The translations under genes were made by a program, and so were the position numbers. A DNA stretch of 64,000 bases from Falsiroseomonas selenitidurans (GTDB lineage: Bacteria > Pseudomonadota > Alphaproteobacteria > Acetobacterales > Acetobacteraceae): assembly GCF_012103215.1 (NCBI RefSeq), contig NZ_JAAVNE010000003.1, positions 62,001-126,000 on the forward strand, in the 5' to 3' direction. Below, in pieces: positions 1 through 8,443 of this stretch. Positions within the stretch are counted from its first letter, which is position 1. Each line of letters begins with the position of its first letter. The notes below the pieces were generated by a model, which saw nothing but the letters and a program-made list of their open reading frames with translations, was not told the DNA's origin and did not search any database.

Positions 1-46
1 TTCGATGTGGGGACGTGCCATGACCGCATCGCGCCTGCTCGCGCGC

Positions 47-77
47 CGCCTGTCAATGTCCGGACCATTGACAGGCG
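47..77. promoter_or_regulatory. Perfect inverted repeat, candidate operator
   Basis: A 12-base perfect dyad (arms 47-58 and 66-77, core CCTGTCAATG / CATTGACAGG) surrounds a 7-base spacer. It lies 64 bases before the chosen start of the acyl-CoA synthetase. The shape and spacing suit a dimeric TetR- or MarR-type operator. A terminator of an upstream gene outside the window is the alternative, but no T-run follows on the plus strand. Confidence 0.45.
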
Positions 78-140
78 CGCGAAACCGCCCCGATCCTGCC
101 GCCCATGGCCGATTTCGCCCGACGCGGCGCCTCCCGCTGC

Positions 141-1649
141 ATGTTGATCTCCGACGGCATCCGCGCCGCCGCCGGACGCACCCCGGGCAAGACCGCGATT
201 CGCGAGACGGGGCGGGCCCTGACCTATGCCGCGCTGGTCGATCGCATCGCCCGCGTCGCCAATCTGTGCCATGCCGGGCTCGGCCTGCGGCATGGCGAGC
301 ATGCGGCGGTGTTCTCCGCCAACTGCCTCGAATACATCGAGATCGTCGCCGGCATGGCGGAAGCCGGCATCGCCGCGGCCACCATCGGCCCGGCCGCCGC
401 CGCGCCGGAAATCCGCTTCATCTGCGAGGACAGCGCGGCGCGGGTGATGTTCGTCTCCGCCGCGCTGGAGGAGGCGGCGCGCGCCGCCGCCCCCGCCGGC
501 GTGCAGCGCTTCATCGTCATCGGCCCGGCCTATGAGGCGCTGCTGGCCGAGGCCTCGCCCGGGCCCTGCCCCGTCGCGGTAGATGAACGCGACATCTTCT
601 CCGTCCCCTACACCTCCGGCGCCACGGGCCGCGCCAAGGGCGTGCGGCTGGCGCATCGCGGCCGCGTGCTGTCGGCCTATGCGATGGCGGCCGAGCATGG
701 CTGCTACACCCCCTACGACCGCGCCGTGGCCACCACGCCGATGTTCCACGGCGCCGGCTTCCTGATGGCGCTGACGCCGATCTTCTTCGGCGGCTTCGTG
801 GAGGTGCTGCCGCGCTTCGACATCGAGGCGCTGATGGGCACCATCACCCGCATCCAGGCCACCAGCGCCTACATCGTGCCGGCGCATTTCGCCGCGCTGT
901 TCGCGCTGCCGGAAGCGACGCGGGCGCAGTACGACGTGCGCAGCATGAAGGCCGCCATCTCCGGCACCGCGCCGCTGCCGCAGGCGGTGAAGGAGCGCAT
1001 CGTCGGCTATTTCGGCGAGGGCGTGCTGTATGAGCGCTACGGCACCACGGAAACCTCCATCGCCTGCTCGCTGAGCCCGCCGGACCAGCTGCGCAAGCAG
1101 GCCAGCGTCGGCCTGCCCTACCCGGCAACCCAGATGAAGATCTGCGACGAGGCGGGCAATGCCGTGCCGCAGGGCGAGGTGGGGGAGCTGTGGGTCGCCT
1201 CCCCCTACATGTTCTCCGGCTATTTGAACCTGCCGGAGCAGACGGCGGCCGGCACGCGCGGCGACTGGTTCGTCACCGGCGACCTCGCCCGGCAGGACGA
1301 GGAAGGCTACCTCTATTTGGTCGACCGCAAGAACGACATGGTGATCTCCGGCGGCGAGAACATCTACCCGCGGGAGGTGGAGGAGGTGCTGCTGGCGCAC
1401 CCCGCCGTCGCCGAATGCGGCGTCACCGGCGCGCCGCACCCCTATTGGGGGGAAGCGGTGACGGCCTTCGTCGTCATCCGCCCCGGCATGACCGTGGCGG
1501 CGGAGGCGCTGGCCGCGCTGTGTCGCGCCAAGCTGTCGCGCTACAAGGTGCCGAAGGAGATCCGTTTCGTCCCCGGCCTGCCGCGCAACGCCATGGGCAA
1601 GGTGCTTCGGCGCGCCCTGAAGGAGCAGTTGCGCGCCGAAGCCGGCTGA
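141..1649 (+). CDS. Acyl-CoA synthetase (class I adenylate-forming, AMP-binding)
   Basis: A 502-residue AMP-dependent acid-CoA ligase. It should activate a carboxylic acid to an acyl-AMP and then to the CoA thioester in the cytoplasm. The phosphate-binding signature YTSGATGRAKG, the YGTTETS motif, the ISGGENIYPREVEEVL segment of the C-terminal hinge and the catalytic lysine in NAMGKVLRR are all present, so the enzyme looks complete. I chose the ATG at 141 because the protein then opens like the family (ISDGIRAAAGRTPGKTAI); an ATG at 105 would add 12 residues. Neither start has a clear ribosome binding site. The acid substrate cannot be read from sequence. A perfect dyad lies upstream, and the gene converges on nrsF. 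Confidence 0.85.
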   Translation: MLISDGIRAAAGRTPGKTAIRETGRALTYAALVDRIARVANLCHAGLGLRHGEHAAVFSANCLEYIEIVAGMAEAGIAAATIGPAAAAPEIRFICEDSAARVMFVSAALEEAARAAAPAGVQRFIVIGPAYEALLAEASPGPCPVAVDERDIFSVPYTSGATGRAKGVRLAHRGRVLSAYAMAAEHGCYTPYDRAVATTPMFHGAGFLMALTPIFFGGFVEVLPRFDIEALMGTITRIQATSAYIVPAHFAALFALPEATRAQYDVRSMKAAISGTAPLPQAVKERIVGYFGEGVLYERYGTTETSIACSLSPPDQLRKQASVGLPYPATQMKICDEAGNAVPQGEVGELWVASPYMFSGYLNLPEQTAAGTRGDWFVTGDLARQDEEGYLYLVDRKNDMVISGGENIYPREVEEVLLAHPAVAECGVTGAPHPYWGEAVTAFVVIRPGMTVAAEALAALCRAKLSRYKVPKEIRFVPGLPRNAMGKVLRRALKEQLRAEAG

Positions 1650-1659
1650 ACGCCGCCGT

Positions 1660-2301
1660 CTACTCCCCCATCGCGCGCAGCGCGCGCGGGCCCCAGCGGC
1701 GCGACAGCAGCATCACCAGCAGCACGGAGCCGCCGTGCCAGATCAGCACCATCGCCGCGGCGTCCAGGTGGTGCACCAGGGTCAACCCGCAGGAGGCGAT
1801 GGCCGCCGCCGCCAGCCCCGCCAGCGCCGCCACCGGCCCGGGGCGGATGCGGGCGGCATGGCGCGTCATCCACAACATGCCCAGCGTCATCGGCACGCCG
1901 AAGGCGATGATGAAGCTCAGGCAGCCGAAGCTGGTGGACAGGGCGGGGAAGCCCTGATCGACGAAATCCGTCAAGCAGCCCCAGCCCAGGCCGGAGACCC
2001 AGAAGGCGGCGAAGGGCAGCGGCAGCAGCGCCCAGCGCTCGCTGCGGTCGGGCAGCGCCAGGTGAAAGGCGGCGATGGCGGCGGCGGTGCCGGTGGCAAG
2101 CCCGGCCACCATGTTCACCTGCTCATGCATCAGCATCAGCCGCTGTTCCAGGTCGTGCCGCAGGCCGCTGATCAGCACCACCACGCCGATCAGCACCGCC
2201 GCGAGCGACAGCCAGCTCAGCGCGCCCAGCAGCGGCGGCATGACCCGGCGCACAGGGGTCAGCCCCTGCGACAGGCGGCTGATCAACTCATCGGTCTGCA
2301 C
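1660..2301 (-). CDS. nrsF: NrsF-type anti-sigma factor (DUF1109), integral membrane
   Basis: A 213-residue membrane protein with about six hydrophobic segments after a short polar N-terminus (TDELISRLSQGLTPVRR). It matches the DUF1109/NrsF family, which holds SigF at the membrane in Caulobacter. I chose the GTG at 2301 because GAAGGAG lies six bases before it; an upstream GTG at 2316 is possible. The start overlaps the end of the sigma gene by 14 bases, so the two are translationally coupled. Cysteines fall at about residues 109, 127 and 171. In Caulobacter NrsF, two conserved cysteines are needed to sense metal or oxidative stress, and C127 and C171 are the probable equivalents. Confidence 0.85.
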   Translation of the reverse strand: MQTDELISRLSQGLTPVRRVMPPLLGALSWLSLAAVLIGVVVLISGLRHDLEQRLMLMHEQVNMVAGLATGTAAAIAAFHLALPDRSERWALLPLPFAAFWVSGLGWGCLTDFVDQGFPALSTSFGCLSFIIAFGVPMTLGMLWMTRHAARIRPGPVAALAGLAAAAIASCGLTLVHHLDAAAMVLIWHGGSVLLVMLLSRRWGPRALRAMGE

Positions 2302-2959
2302 GGTCGTCTCCTTCACCCACCCCGAAGCGGCGGCGCAGTGAACGCATGGCGCGGTGCGTCGCAACCTTCAAGGCCCCGACGCTGAGGCCGGAGCGCGCAG
2401 AAGCCTCGGCCAGGGACAAATCCTCGAGCTTGGCCAGGCGCAGCGCGGTACGCTGGCTCTCCGGAAGCTCGGCGACCGCGTCGCGCAGGTTGCGCGCGGC
2501 CAGCCTTTCCTCCGCCACCGGGCCGACCGCGGCGGCGGCTTCCGGCAGGTCGTCGATATTGGTCTCGCGGCCAGCGCCACGGCCGCGCCGGCGCAGCCGG
2601 TCCACCGCGCGGCGGGTGGCGATGGTGGTCATCCAGGGGCCGAAGGGTCGCTCCGGGTCATAGGTATGGCGCAGCACGTGGATGGTCATCAGCGCGTCCT
2701 GCACCGCATCCTCCACCTCCGCCGCGTCGCGGATGCGGGCACGGGCCAGTTGGCGGAGCCGTGGCGTGATTTCCCGCAGCAGGGTGTCGTAGGCACGCGC
2801 ATCGCCGCCCTGCGCCTGGGCCAGAAGGCCACCCCAGCGGGCCTCCTGCGTCGCGCGCAGGCCGCCATCGGCCACGCCATTCGCCTGGGCCGGCATCATG
2901 GCCAGGGGCAGGACCGGCGTTGGCTGCGGCAGCAGGGCGGCCACGGACATGTCAGGCAT
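2288..2959 (-). CDS. sigF: ECF RNA polymerase sigma factor, SigF type
   Basis: A 223-residue extracytoplasmic-function sigma factor. Region 2 is seen around residues 60-115 (AEVEDAVQDALMTIH, then RPFGPWMTTIATRRAVDRLRRR). Region 4 is at 160-205, with a helix-turn-helix around LSLAEASARSGLSVGALKVATHRA. The N-terminus carries about 35 extra residues of low complexity, so the true start could be further in. The gene overlaps the preceding YHS gene by 8 bases and the following nrsF by 14, giving a three-gene operon. Pairing with NrsF identifies it as the Caulobacter SigF type, released on metal or redox stress. An exact GTAACC-N16-CGAA promoter precedes the operon, which suggests autoregulation. 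Confidence 0.88.
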   Translation of the reverse strand: MPDMSVAALLPQPTPVLPLAMMPAQANGVADGGLRATQEARWGGLLAQAQGGDARAYDTLLREITPRLRQLARARIRDAAEVEDAVQDALMTIHVLRHTYDPERPFGPWMTTIATRRAVDRLRRRGRGAGRETNIDDLPEAAAAVGPVAEERLAARNLRDAVAELPESQRTALRLAKLEDLSLAEASARSGLSVGALKVATHRAMRSLRRRFGVGEGDDRADR

Positions 2960-3413
2960 CGGCCAAGCGTGGCCAATTGGCGTCGGCGCGGGCGATGTGC
3001 CCGGGAATGTCGCGCTGCCATTGCCTCTGCACCCCGCGGTCGTAGTTCAGGTAGAGCCGACCCGCCTCGATGTGCCACGCCTCCGGATCGATATCCACCT
3101 TGTAGCCGCGGGCAACGCCGAATGCACAGTAGCCGCCGTATCGCGGCGTATAGCGGGCGGGGTCCTCCCGGAAGGCGGCAAGATGGGCGGCTGAGGCGAA
3201 TCGCCAGCTAACGCCCGCATGGGTGGCGGCGAAGTCGGCGCGGCCGCGCAGCGGGCGTGATTGCGTGAACCAGGCGACGGTGTCGTAGCCATCCAGCGCC
3301 ACGCCGCGCTGGTGGTTGACCGAGCGCGGGAAGCCGGTGGCGCCGACCGTGCCCGGCAGCAGGGCGGCGGCGCCCAGCGTGGGGGCAAGGGCGAACAGGC
3401 TGCGGCGATGCAT
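2952..3413 (-). CDS. YHS-domain protein, exported
   Basis: A 153-residue protein with an N-terminal MHRRSLFAL signal of Tat-like or Sec type followed by an alanine-rich hydrophobic stretch. The body carries a YHS-type fold: GVALDGYDTVAWF, VSWRFASAAHLAAFREDPARY and YGGYCAFGVARGYK. YHS domains are often metal-associated and occur in periplasmic proteins of copper and other metal pathways, but no activity can be assigned. It is the first gene of the YHS-sigF-nrsF operon, with a strong ribosome binding site (GAAGGAGG) and the putative SigF promoter upstream. Being first in an autoregulated sigma operon, it is a likely effector of the stress response. Confidence 0.8.
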   Translation of the reverse strand: MHRRSLFALAPTLGAAALLPGTVGATGFPRSVNHQRGVALDGYDTVAWFTQSRPLRGRADFAATHAGVSWRFASAAHLAAFREDPARYTPRYGGYCAFGVARGYKVDIDPEAWHIEAGRLYLNYDRGVQRQWQRDIPGHIARADANWPRLADA

Positions 3414-3448
3414 GGCAAGCCTCCTTCCTGGGATGCGACATCGACGGC

Positions 3449-3474
3449 TTCGCCAGGGCCCGGCGGCCGGTTAC
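3449..3474 (-). promoter_or_regulatory. SigF-type promoter GTAACC-N16-CGAA
   Basis: Read on the minus strand, GTAACC (3474-3469) is followed by exactly 16 bases and CGAA (3452-3449), 36 bases before the YHS start codon. The Caulobacter SigF regulon is described with the consensus GTAACC-N16-CGAA. The match is exact and correctly oriented toward the operon that encodes the sigma factor. A second exact copy lies at 32239-32264. Confidence 0.75.
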
Positions 3475-3533
3475 GCGGAAATCATCGCGCCGCCGCGCTT
3501 GCCCGACGCCGCCGCGCCGCGCCAGGGTGCGGC

Positions 3534-4154
3534 ATGGACACCGAAGCCCCGCCCTGGACCACCACCCATTCCGAGACCCTGATCGAGGACCGCTGGATCC
3601 GCCTGCGCGCCGACCGGCTGCGCACCGCCAGCGGGGCGGAGATCGCGCCCTGGTATGTGCTGGACTACCCGGATTGGTGCGCCGTGGTGGCGCTGACCGC
3701 GGAGCGCCGGCTGGTGATGGTGCGCCAGTGGCGGCACGGCGCGCAGGCCTGGTCGCTGGAGTTGCCCGGCGGCGTCATGGATGCGGAGGATGCCGACCCG
3801 ATCGCCGCGGCGCGCCGCGAATTGCTGGAGGAGACCGGCTTCGGCGGCGGCACCTGGCGCTACCTCTATGCCGGGCACGCCAACCCGGCCATCCAGACCA
3901 ACCGCCTGCACATCGTGCTGGCCACCGGCGTCGCGCCGCAGGCCACGGCGACGCCGGAGCCGGGGGAGGTCATCCGCGTGGAATGCCCGACGGTGGCCGA
4001 GGTGCTGGCCGGCCTGCCGCAAGGGGCGATCGGGCAGTCCATGCATGTCGGCGCGATCTGCGTCGGCCTCGCGGCCGCGGGCTACATCAGCCTCGCGGCC
4101 GCGGGGAGCGCCAGCCCGGCGGCCGGGCCGATCAACCAGGGGACCACGCCATGA
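3534..4154 (+). CDS. NUDIX hydrolase
   Basis: A 206-residue NUDIX protein, likely hydrolysing a nucleoside diphosphate linked to another group (ADP-ribose-type substrates are common for this length). The Nudix box occupies about residues 79-103 (GGVMDAEDADPIAAARRE then LLEETGF). The REXXEEXG core is intact. The upstream glutamate is spaced nine residues from the core arginine instead of the usual seven, as in some ADP-ribose pyrophosphatase relatives. The start at 3534 follows the divergent SigF promoter region. The stop overlaps the next start (ATGA), so this gene and the GNAT gene form a pair. Confidence 0.8.
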   Translation: MDTEAPPWTTTHSETLIEDRWIRLRADRLRTASGAEIAPWYVLDYPDWCAVVALTAERRLVMVRQWRHGAQAWSLELPGGVMDAEDADPIAAARRELLEETGFGGGTWRYLYAGHANPAIQTNRLHIVLATGVAPQATATPEPGEVIRVECPTVAEVLAGLPQGAIGQSMHVGAICVGLAAAGYISLAAAGSASPAAGPINQGTTP

Positions 4155-4609
4155 CCGCCGCCCCGCTGGCCATCGCCGCCCCGCTGCCGGCGCAGCGCGC
4201 CGAGTGGGACCGCCTCTATGCCGGCTACGCCGCCTTCTACCGGGTCGAGCAGACGCCGGCGATGCGCGACCGCGTCTGGGGCTGGATCATGGACCCGGCG
4301 CATGAGGTGAAGGCCCTGGTCGCGACGCGGCCGGATGGCAGCCTGGCCGGGCTGGCGCATTACCGGCCCTTCGCCCGGCCTCTGATGGCCGGCACGGGCG
4401 GCTTCCTGGACGACCTGTTCGTCGATCCGGCGGCGCGCGGCCAGCGGGTGGCGGATGCGCTGATCGAGGCGGTGTCCGCCATCGGCCGGCAGCGCGGCTG
4501 GGGCCTGGTCCGCTGGATCACGGCGGATGACAATTACCGCGGCCGCGGCGTGTATGACCGGCTGGCGACCCGCACCATGTGGGTGACCTACGACCGCAAG
4601 CTGGGCTGA
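4151..4609 (+). CDS. GNAT family N-acetyltransferase
   Basis: A 152-residue GCN5-related acetyltransferase. The acetyl-CoA binding motif A is seen as LDDLFVDPAARGQRVADALI around residues 97-116. The end of the fold is seen as DDNYRGRGVYDRLATRTMWVTY. Acceptor unknown. It overlaps the NUDIX gene by four bases and is probably co-translated with it. The following 182 bases before fliF hold no gene that I can see. Confidence 0.8.
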   Translation: MTAAPLAIAAPLPAQRAEWDRLYAGYAAFYRVEQTPAMRDRVWGWIMDPAHEVKALVATRPDGSLAGLAHYRPFARPLMAGTGGFLDDLFVDPAARGQRVADALIEAVSAIGRQRGWGLVRWITADDNYRGRGVYDRLATRTMWVTYDRKLG

Positions 4610-4791
4610 GGGTCGCGCCGCCCCACACGCCGCCGCACGATTTCCGCGCCGCCTTAACCTGATCCTTACCGCAGACCCGGCAGAACCTGCCCAGCCGGTT
4701 TGGACCGGCCTGGGGATGGCAGGATGCGATCGGGCGTGGCGCAGGGATCTTGGGCACGCGGACTTGGCCGGCGCGGGGCTGGGGGCGGCGG

Positions 4792-6480
4792 ATGGGCGGG
4801 TTGATCGACCAGCTCCGCCAATTCGGCCCGCTGCGCCTGGCGGCCCTGGCCGGGGTCGGCCTCGCCGTGCTCGGGCTGGTGGCAATGCTGGCGATGCGCG
4901 CGGCGGAGCCGCCCATGGCGCTGCTGTACGGGGATCTGGACCCGCGTGACGCGGGGCAGATGGTGCAGGCGCTGGAACGCGCCCGCATCCCGCACCGGCT
5001 GGAAGCCGGCGGCGCGCAGCTGCTGGTCCCGGAATCGGAGGTGCCGCGCATCCGCCTGATGCTGGCGCGCGATGGCATGCCCTCCGGCGGATCGGTCGGC
5101 TACGAGATCTTCGACCGCGGCGAGAGCCTCACCACCACGCCCTTCCAGCAGGATGTGAACCGCCTGCGCGCCCTGGAGGGGGAGCTGGCGCGCACCATCC
5201 GCGGCCTGGCCGGCGTGCGCACCGCGCGCGTGCACCTGGTGCTGCCGCGGCGCGAGCCCTTCACGCGCGAACGCGGCGAGGCGCAGGCCAGCGTCGTGCT
5301 GACCATGCAGGGCGCGCAGCGGCTGGACCGCGACGGCGTGCAGGCGGTGCTGCACCTGGTCGCCGCGGCGGTGCCCGGCCTGCGCCCGCAGCAGGTCTCC
5401 ATCGTCGACAGCCGCGGCGAATTGCTGGCCCGCGGCGGCCAGGCGCTGTCCGGCCCCGCCGCCGCCGCAACCGGGGAAGAGCTGCGCCGCAATGCGGAGC
5501 TGCGCCTGGCGCGGGCGGTGGAGGATCTGCTGGAGCGCACGCTGGGCCCCGGGCGGGTGCGCGCGGAAGCCGCGGTGGAGATGGATTTCGACCGCGTGCA
5601 GACCACCGAGGAACGCTTCGACCCGGAAAACCAGGTGCCGCGCAGCACCCAATCCGCCACCGAGAGCAACCGCAGCGGGGAGGCCGGGAACGTTTCCGTC
5701 GCCAACCAGCTGCCGGGCGCGGAGGCCAATGCCGGCGGAAGCCGCAGCGAACAGCAGCGGCAGGAAGAGACGACGAATTTCGAGATCGGCCGCAGCACGC
5801 GCAACACGGCGCGCGACCAGCCGGTGCTGCGCCGCGTGTCCCTGGCCGTGCTGGTGGACGGGATCTGGGAGCCGCAGCCGGATGGCGCGCCGCCGCGCTT
5901 CCGCGAACGCAATGCGGATGAGCTGGCGCGCATCCTCTCCCTCGCCAAATCGGCCGTCGGCTTCAACGAGGAGCGCGGCGACAAGGTGGAGGTGGTGAGC
6001 CTGCGCTTCGCCGAGCCGCCGCTGGCGGAGGCGGTTTCCGAGGGCTTCAGCATCCTGGGCCAGACGGTGCCGCCGGCGGTGATGGGCCGGGTGCTGGAAT
6101 CCGGGATCCTGGCGCTGGTGGCGCTGGCGGCGATCCTGCTGATCGGCAAGCCGGTGGCCAACCGCCTGGTGCTGGCCATCGCCCCGCCGCCGGCGCTGGC
6201 CGGCGCCGCGGGCAGTATCGGCGTGACCATCACGGCGGAGGAAGCGGCGGCGCTGGCGCAGGCCAATGGCGGGCAGGTGCCGCTCGGCCCTGATGGCACG
6301 CCGCTGCTGGCCCAGGATGGCAGCCCGGCGACGGAGGAGGATGCGATGGTGCAGCTGGCCAAGGTGGAAGGCGAGATGCGGGCCTCGGCCCTCGCCGCGC
6401 TGATGGAGATGGTGGAGAAGAACCCGGATGCGGCGGTGACCGTGGTGCGCCGCTGGCTGGCCCCGGCGGATGCGGCATGA
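4792..6480 (+). CDS. fliF: Flagellar M-ring protein FliF
   Basis: A 562-residue MS-ring protein that forms the membrane platform of the flagellar basal body. A transmembrane helix lies at about 14-36, followed by the YscJ/FliF ring-building domains ([55 protein letters not shown]). A second helix lies near residues 430-460. The extreme C-terminus ([11 protein letters not shown], after an acidic helix) is the FliG-binding tail. I chose the ATG at 4792; a TTG at 4750 would add 14 basic residues not typical of the family. It is the first gene of an eight-gene flagellar operon with overlapping joints. Confidence 0.93.
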   Translation: MGGLIDQLRQFGPLRLAALAGVGLAVLGLVAMLAMRAAEPPMALLYGDLDPRDAGQMVQALERARIPHRLEAGGAQLLVPESEVPRIRLMLARDGMPSGGSVGYEIFDRGESLTTTPFQQDVNRLRALEGELARTIRGLAGVRTARVHLVLPRREPFTRERGEAQASVVLTMQGAQRLDRDGVQAVLHLVAAAVPGLRPQQVSIVDSRGELLARGGQALSGPAAAATGEELRRNAELRLARAVEDLLERTLGPGRVRAEAAVEMDFDRVQTTEERFDPENQVPRSTQSATESNRSGEAGNVSVANQLPGAEANAGGSRSEQQRQEETTNFEIGRSTRNTARDQPVLRRVSLAVLVDGIWEPQPDGAPPRFRERNADELARILSLAKSAVGFNEERGDKVEVVSLRFAEPPLAEAVSEGFSILGQTVPPAVMGRVLESGILALVALAAILLIGKPVANRLVLAIAPPPALAGAAGSIGVTITAEEAAALAQANGGQVPLGPDGTPLLAQDGSPATEEDAMVQLAKVEGEMRASALAALMEMVEKNPDAAVTVVRRWLAPADAA

Positions 6481-7481
6481 GCGGCGTCAACATCCTCAGC
6501 GGCCCGCAGAAGGCCGCCACGCTGATGCTGGCGCTGGGCGAGGCGCATGCGGCGCAGATCTTCGCCCGGCTGCATGAGGACGAGATCCGCGACCTGTCCC
6601 TGGCGATGGCGGCGCTCGGCTCCATCGGCGCCGCGACGGTCGAGGAGGTGGTGCGCGAATTCGGCCAGCAGCTCGGCCAGGCGGGGCATCTGGTCGGGTC
6701 CTATGAAAGCACCGAAAGGCTGCTGCTGAAGACGCTGCCGAAGGAACGCGTCGCCCAGATCATGGAGGAGATCCGCGGCCCCGCGGGCCGCACCATGTGG
6801 GACAAGCTGGGCAACGTGAACGAGGCGGTGCTGGCGAACTACCTGAAGAACGAATACCCGCAGACCGTCTCCGTCGTGCTGTCCAAGGTGCGGCCGGACC
6901 ATGCGGCCCGCGTGCTGGCGCTGCTGCCGGAAGGCTTCGCCATGGAAGTGGTGATGCGCATGCTGCGCATGGAGACGGTGCAGAAGGAAGCGCTGGAGGG
7001 CGTGGAGCGCACGCTGCGCATGGAGTTCATGTCCAACCTCGCCCGCGGGTCGCGCCGCGATGCGCATGAGGTGATGGCGGAGATCTTCAACAACCTGGAC
7101 CGCGCGGCGGAGGGCCGCATCCTGTCGGCGCTGGAGGAACGCTCCCGCGACAGCGCGGAGAAGATCCGTGCGCTGATGTTCACCTTCGACGACCTGCAGC
7201 GGCTGGACCAGCAGGGCATCCAGGCGCTGCTGCGCGGCGTGCCGAAGGACAAGCTGACGCTGGCGCTGAAGGGGGCGTCGGAGACGCTGCGCGACATGTT
7301 CTTCCGCAACCTGTCGGAACGCGCCTCCAAGCTCCTGAAGGACGACCTTGCCGGGCTCGGCCCGGTGAAGCTGCGCGACGTGGACGAGGCGCAGGCGCTG
7401 ATCGTCGGCATCGCCAAGGACCTGGCGGCGCAGGGCCAGATCCAGATCGCCGACGGCCGCGACGACGAGATGCTGGCATGA
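6477..7481 (+). CDS. fliG: Flagellar motor switch protein FliG
   Basis: A 334-residue rotor protein linking the MS ring to the C-ring and bearing the charges that interact with the stator. The N-terminal domain ([18 protein letters not shown]) and the middle domain with an EHPQ-type motif, here EYPQ at about 126-129, are visible. So are the C-terminal [16 protein letters not shown] region and the charged torque helix ([19 protein letters not shown]). Length is normal. The start overlaps fliF by four bases and the stop overlaps the next gene by four bases. Confidence 0.93.
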   Translation: MSGVNILSGPQKAATLMLALGEAHAAQIFARLHEDEIRDLSLAMAALGSIGAATVEEVVREFGQQLGQAGHLVGSYESTERLLLKTLPKERVAQIMEEIRGPAGRTMWDKLGNVNEAVLANYLKNEYPQTVSVVLSKVRPDHAARVLALLPEGFAMEVVMRMLRMETVQKEALEGVERTLRMEFMSNLARGSRRDAHEVMAEIFNNLDRAAEGRILSALEERSRDSAEKIRALMFTFDDLQRLDQQGIQALLRGVPKDKLTLALKGASETLRDMFFRNLSERASKLLKDDLAGLGPVKLRDVDEAQALIVGIAKDLAAQGQIQIADGRDDEMLA

Positions 7482-8119
7482 TGCGCGCGCTCCGCCTGCC
7501 CGATCTCGGCGCGCCGCCACCACCGCCGCCGGAGCCGGAGCCGCCGCCGCCCGACCCGGCGGCGCTGGCCGAGGCGGCGCGGGCCGAGGGCGTGCTGCAG
7601 GGCCGCGCCATCGGCCATGCGGCCGGGCTGAAGGAAGGCCGCGCCGAACAGGCGGCGGCGCAGCAGGCGGCGATCCAGCGCGCGCTGGAACGCATCGCAA
7701 CCCAGATGGCCGGTGCCGAACAGGCCGGCCAGGCCACGGCGGAAGCCGGCGCCCAGGCGCTGGCGGGGCTTCTGATGCAGGTGCTGGACCTGGCGCTGCC
7801 CGGCGCCGCGGCGCGGCTGGGGCCGGAGATCGTGGCGCATCTGGTGCCGCCGCTGCGCCAGGCCATCGCCGACCGGCCGGAAGCGGTCCTGCATGTGGCG
7901 CCGGGGCTGGTGGAGGCGGTGGCGGCCCTGTTGCCGCCGGGCAGCCCGCCGGTGGTGGCGGATGCCGCCCTGCCCGCCGGCGATGCGCGCGTGGCGTGGC
8001 GTGACGGTGCCGTGGTGATCGCGCTGGCGGCGCGCCGCGCGGCCATCGCGCAGGTGCTGCGCGCCGTGGGGATCTGGAACGACGCAACGCCCGAGGGCGA
8101 ACAGGAGATGGTGGCATGA
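7478..8119 (+). CDS. fliH: FliH-like flagellar export ATPase regulator
   Basis: A 213-residue protein with a proline-rich N-terminus, an alanine/glutamine-rich helical middle (about residues 40-100) and a C-terminal domain ending in [22 protein letters not shown]. Sequence similarity is weak, as is usual for FliH. The call rests on the helical layout and on the slot between fliG and fliN. FliH binds the FliI ATPase and steers it to the C-ring; fliI is not in this window. It overlaps both neighbours by four bases. Confidence 0.65.
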   Translation: MMRALRLPDLGAPPPPPPEPEPPPPDPAALAEAARAEGVLQGRAIGHAAGLKEGRAEQAAAQQAAIQRALERIATQMAGAEQAGQATAEAGAQALAGLLMQVLDLALPGAAARLGPEIVAHLVPPLRQAIADRPEAVLHVAPGLVEAVAALLPPGSPPVVADAALPAGDARVAWRDGAVVIALAARRAAIAQVLRAVGIWNDATPEGEQEMVA

Positions 8120-8439
8120 CGAGCCAGGATGGCTTCGAGCCCGTGCCCGCGACGGAAGCGCAGCAGGGCAGCAGCCAGCCCAGCGGGCCGCGCGACCTGG
8201 ATGCGGTCTACGACATTCCGGTGCAGGTCTCGGCCGTGCTCGGCCGCGCCACCATGCAGGTGTCGCAGCTGCTGAAGCTGGGCCGCGGCGCGGTGGTGGA
8301 GCTGGACCGCAAGCTGGGCGAGGCGGTGGACATCTACGTCAACAACCGCCTGGTCGCGCGCGGGGAAGTCGTGATGGTGGACGACAACCGCCTGGGCGTG
8401 ACGATGACCGAGATCGTCAAATCCGACCGGGGCGGCTGA
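8116..8439 (+). CDS. fliN: Flagellar motor switch protein FliN
   Basis: A 107-residue C-ring protein. After a short variable N-terminus, the SpoA/FliN domain spans about residues 32-105: [60 protein letters not shown]. FliN binds FliH and the rotor and contributes to switching. The start overlaps the preceding gene by four bases. Confidence 0.9.
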   Translation: MTSQDGFEPVPATEAQQGSSQPSGPRDLDAVYDIPVQVSAVLGRATMQVSQLLKLGRGAVVELDRKLGEAVDIYVNNRLVARGEVVMVDDNRLGVTMTEIVKSDRGG

Positions 8440-8443
8440 GGCC

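Noticed and set aside
4690-4791. Possible sigma-54 promoter before fliF (TGGC-type stretches)
   Set aside because: The GG and GC elements never occur with the required 10-base spacing in the gap.
5100-8117. A 1005-codon open frame on the minus strand opposite fliF-fliG-fliH
   Set aside because: Its translation is arginine/alanine/proline-rich and without family patterns, as expected for the shadow of GC-rich genes; the plus-strand genes are clear.
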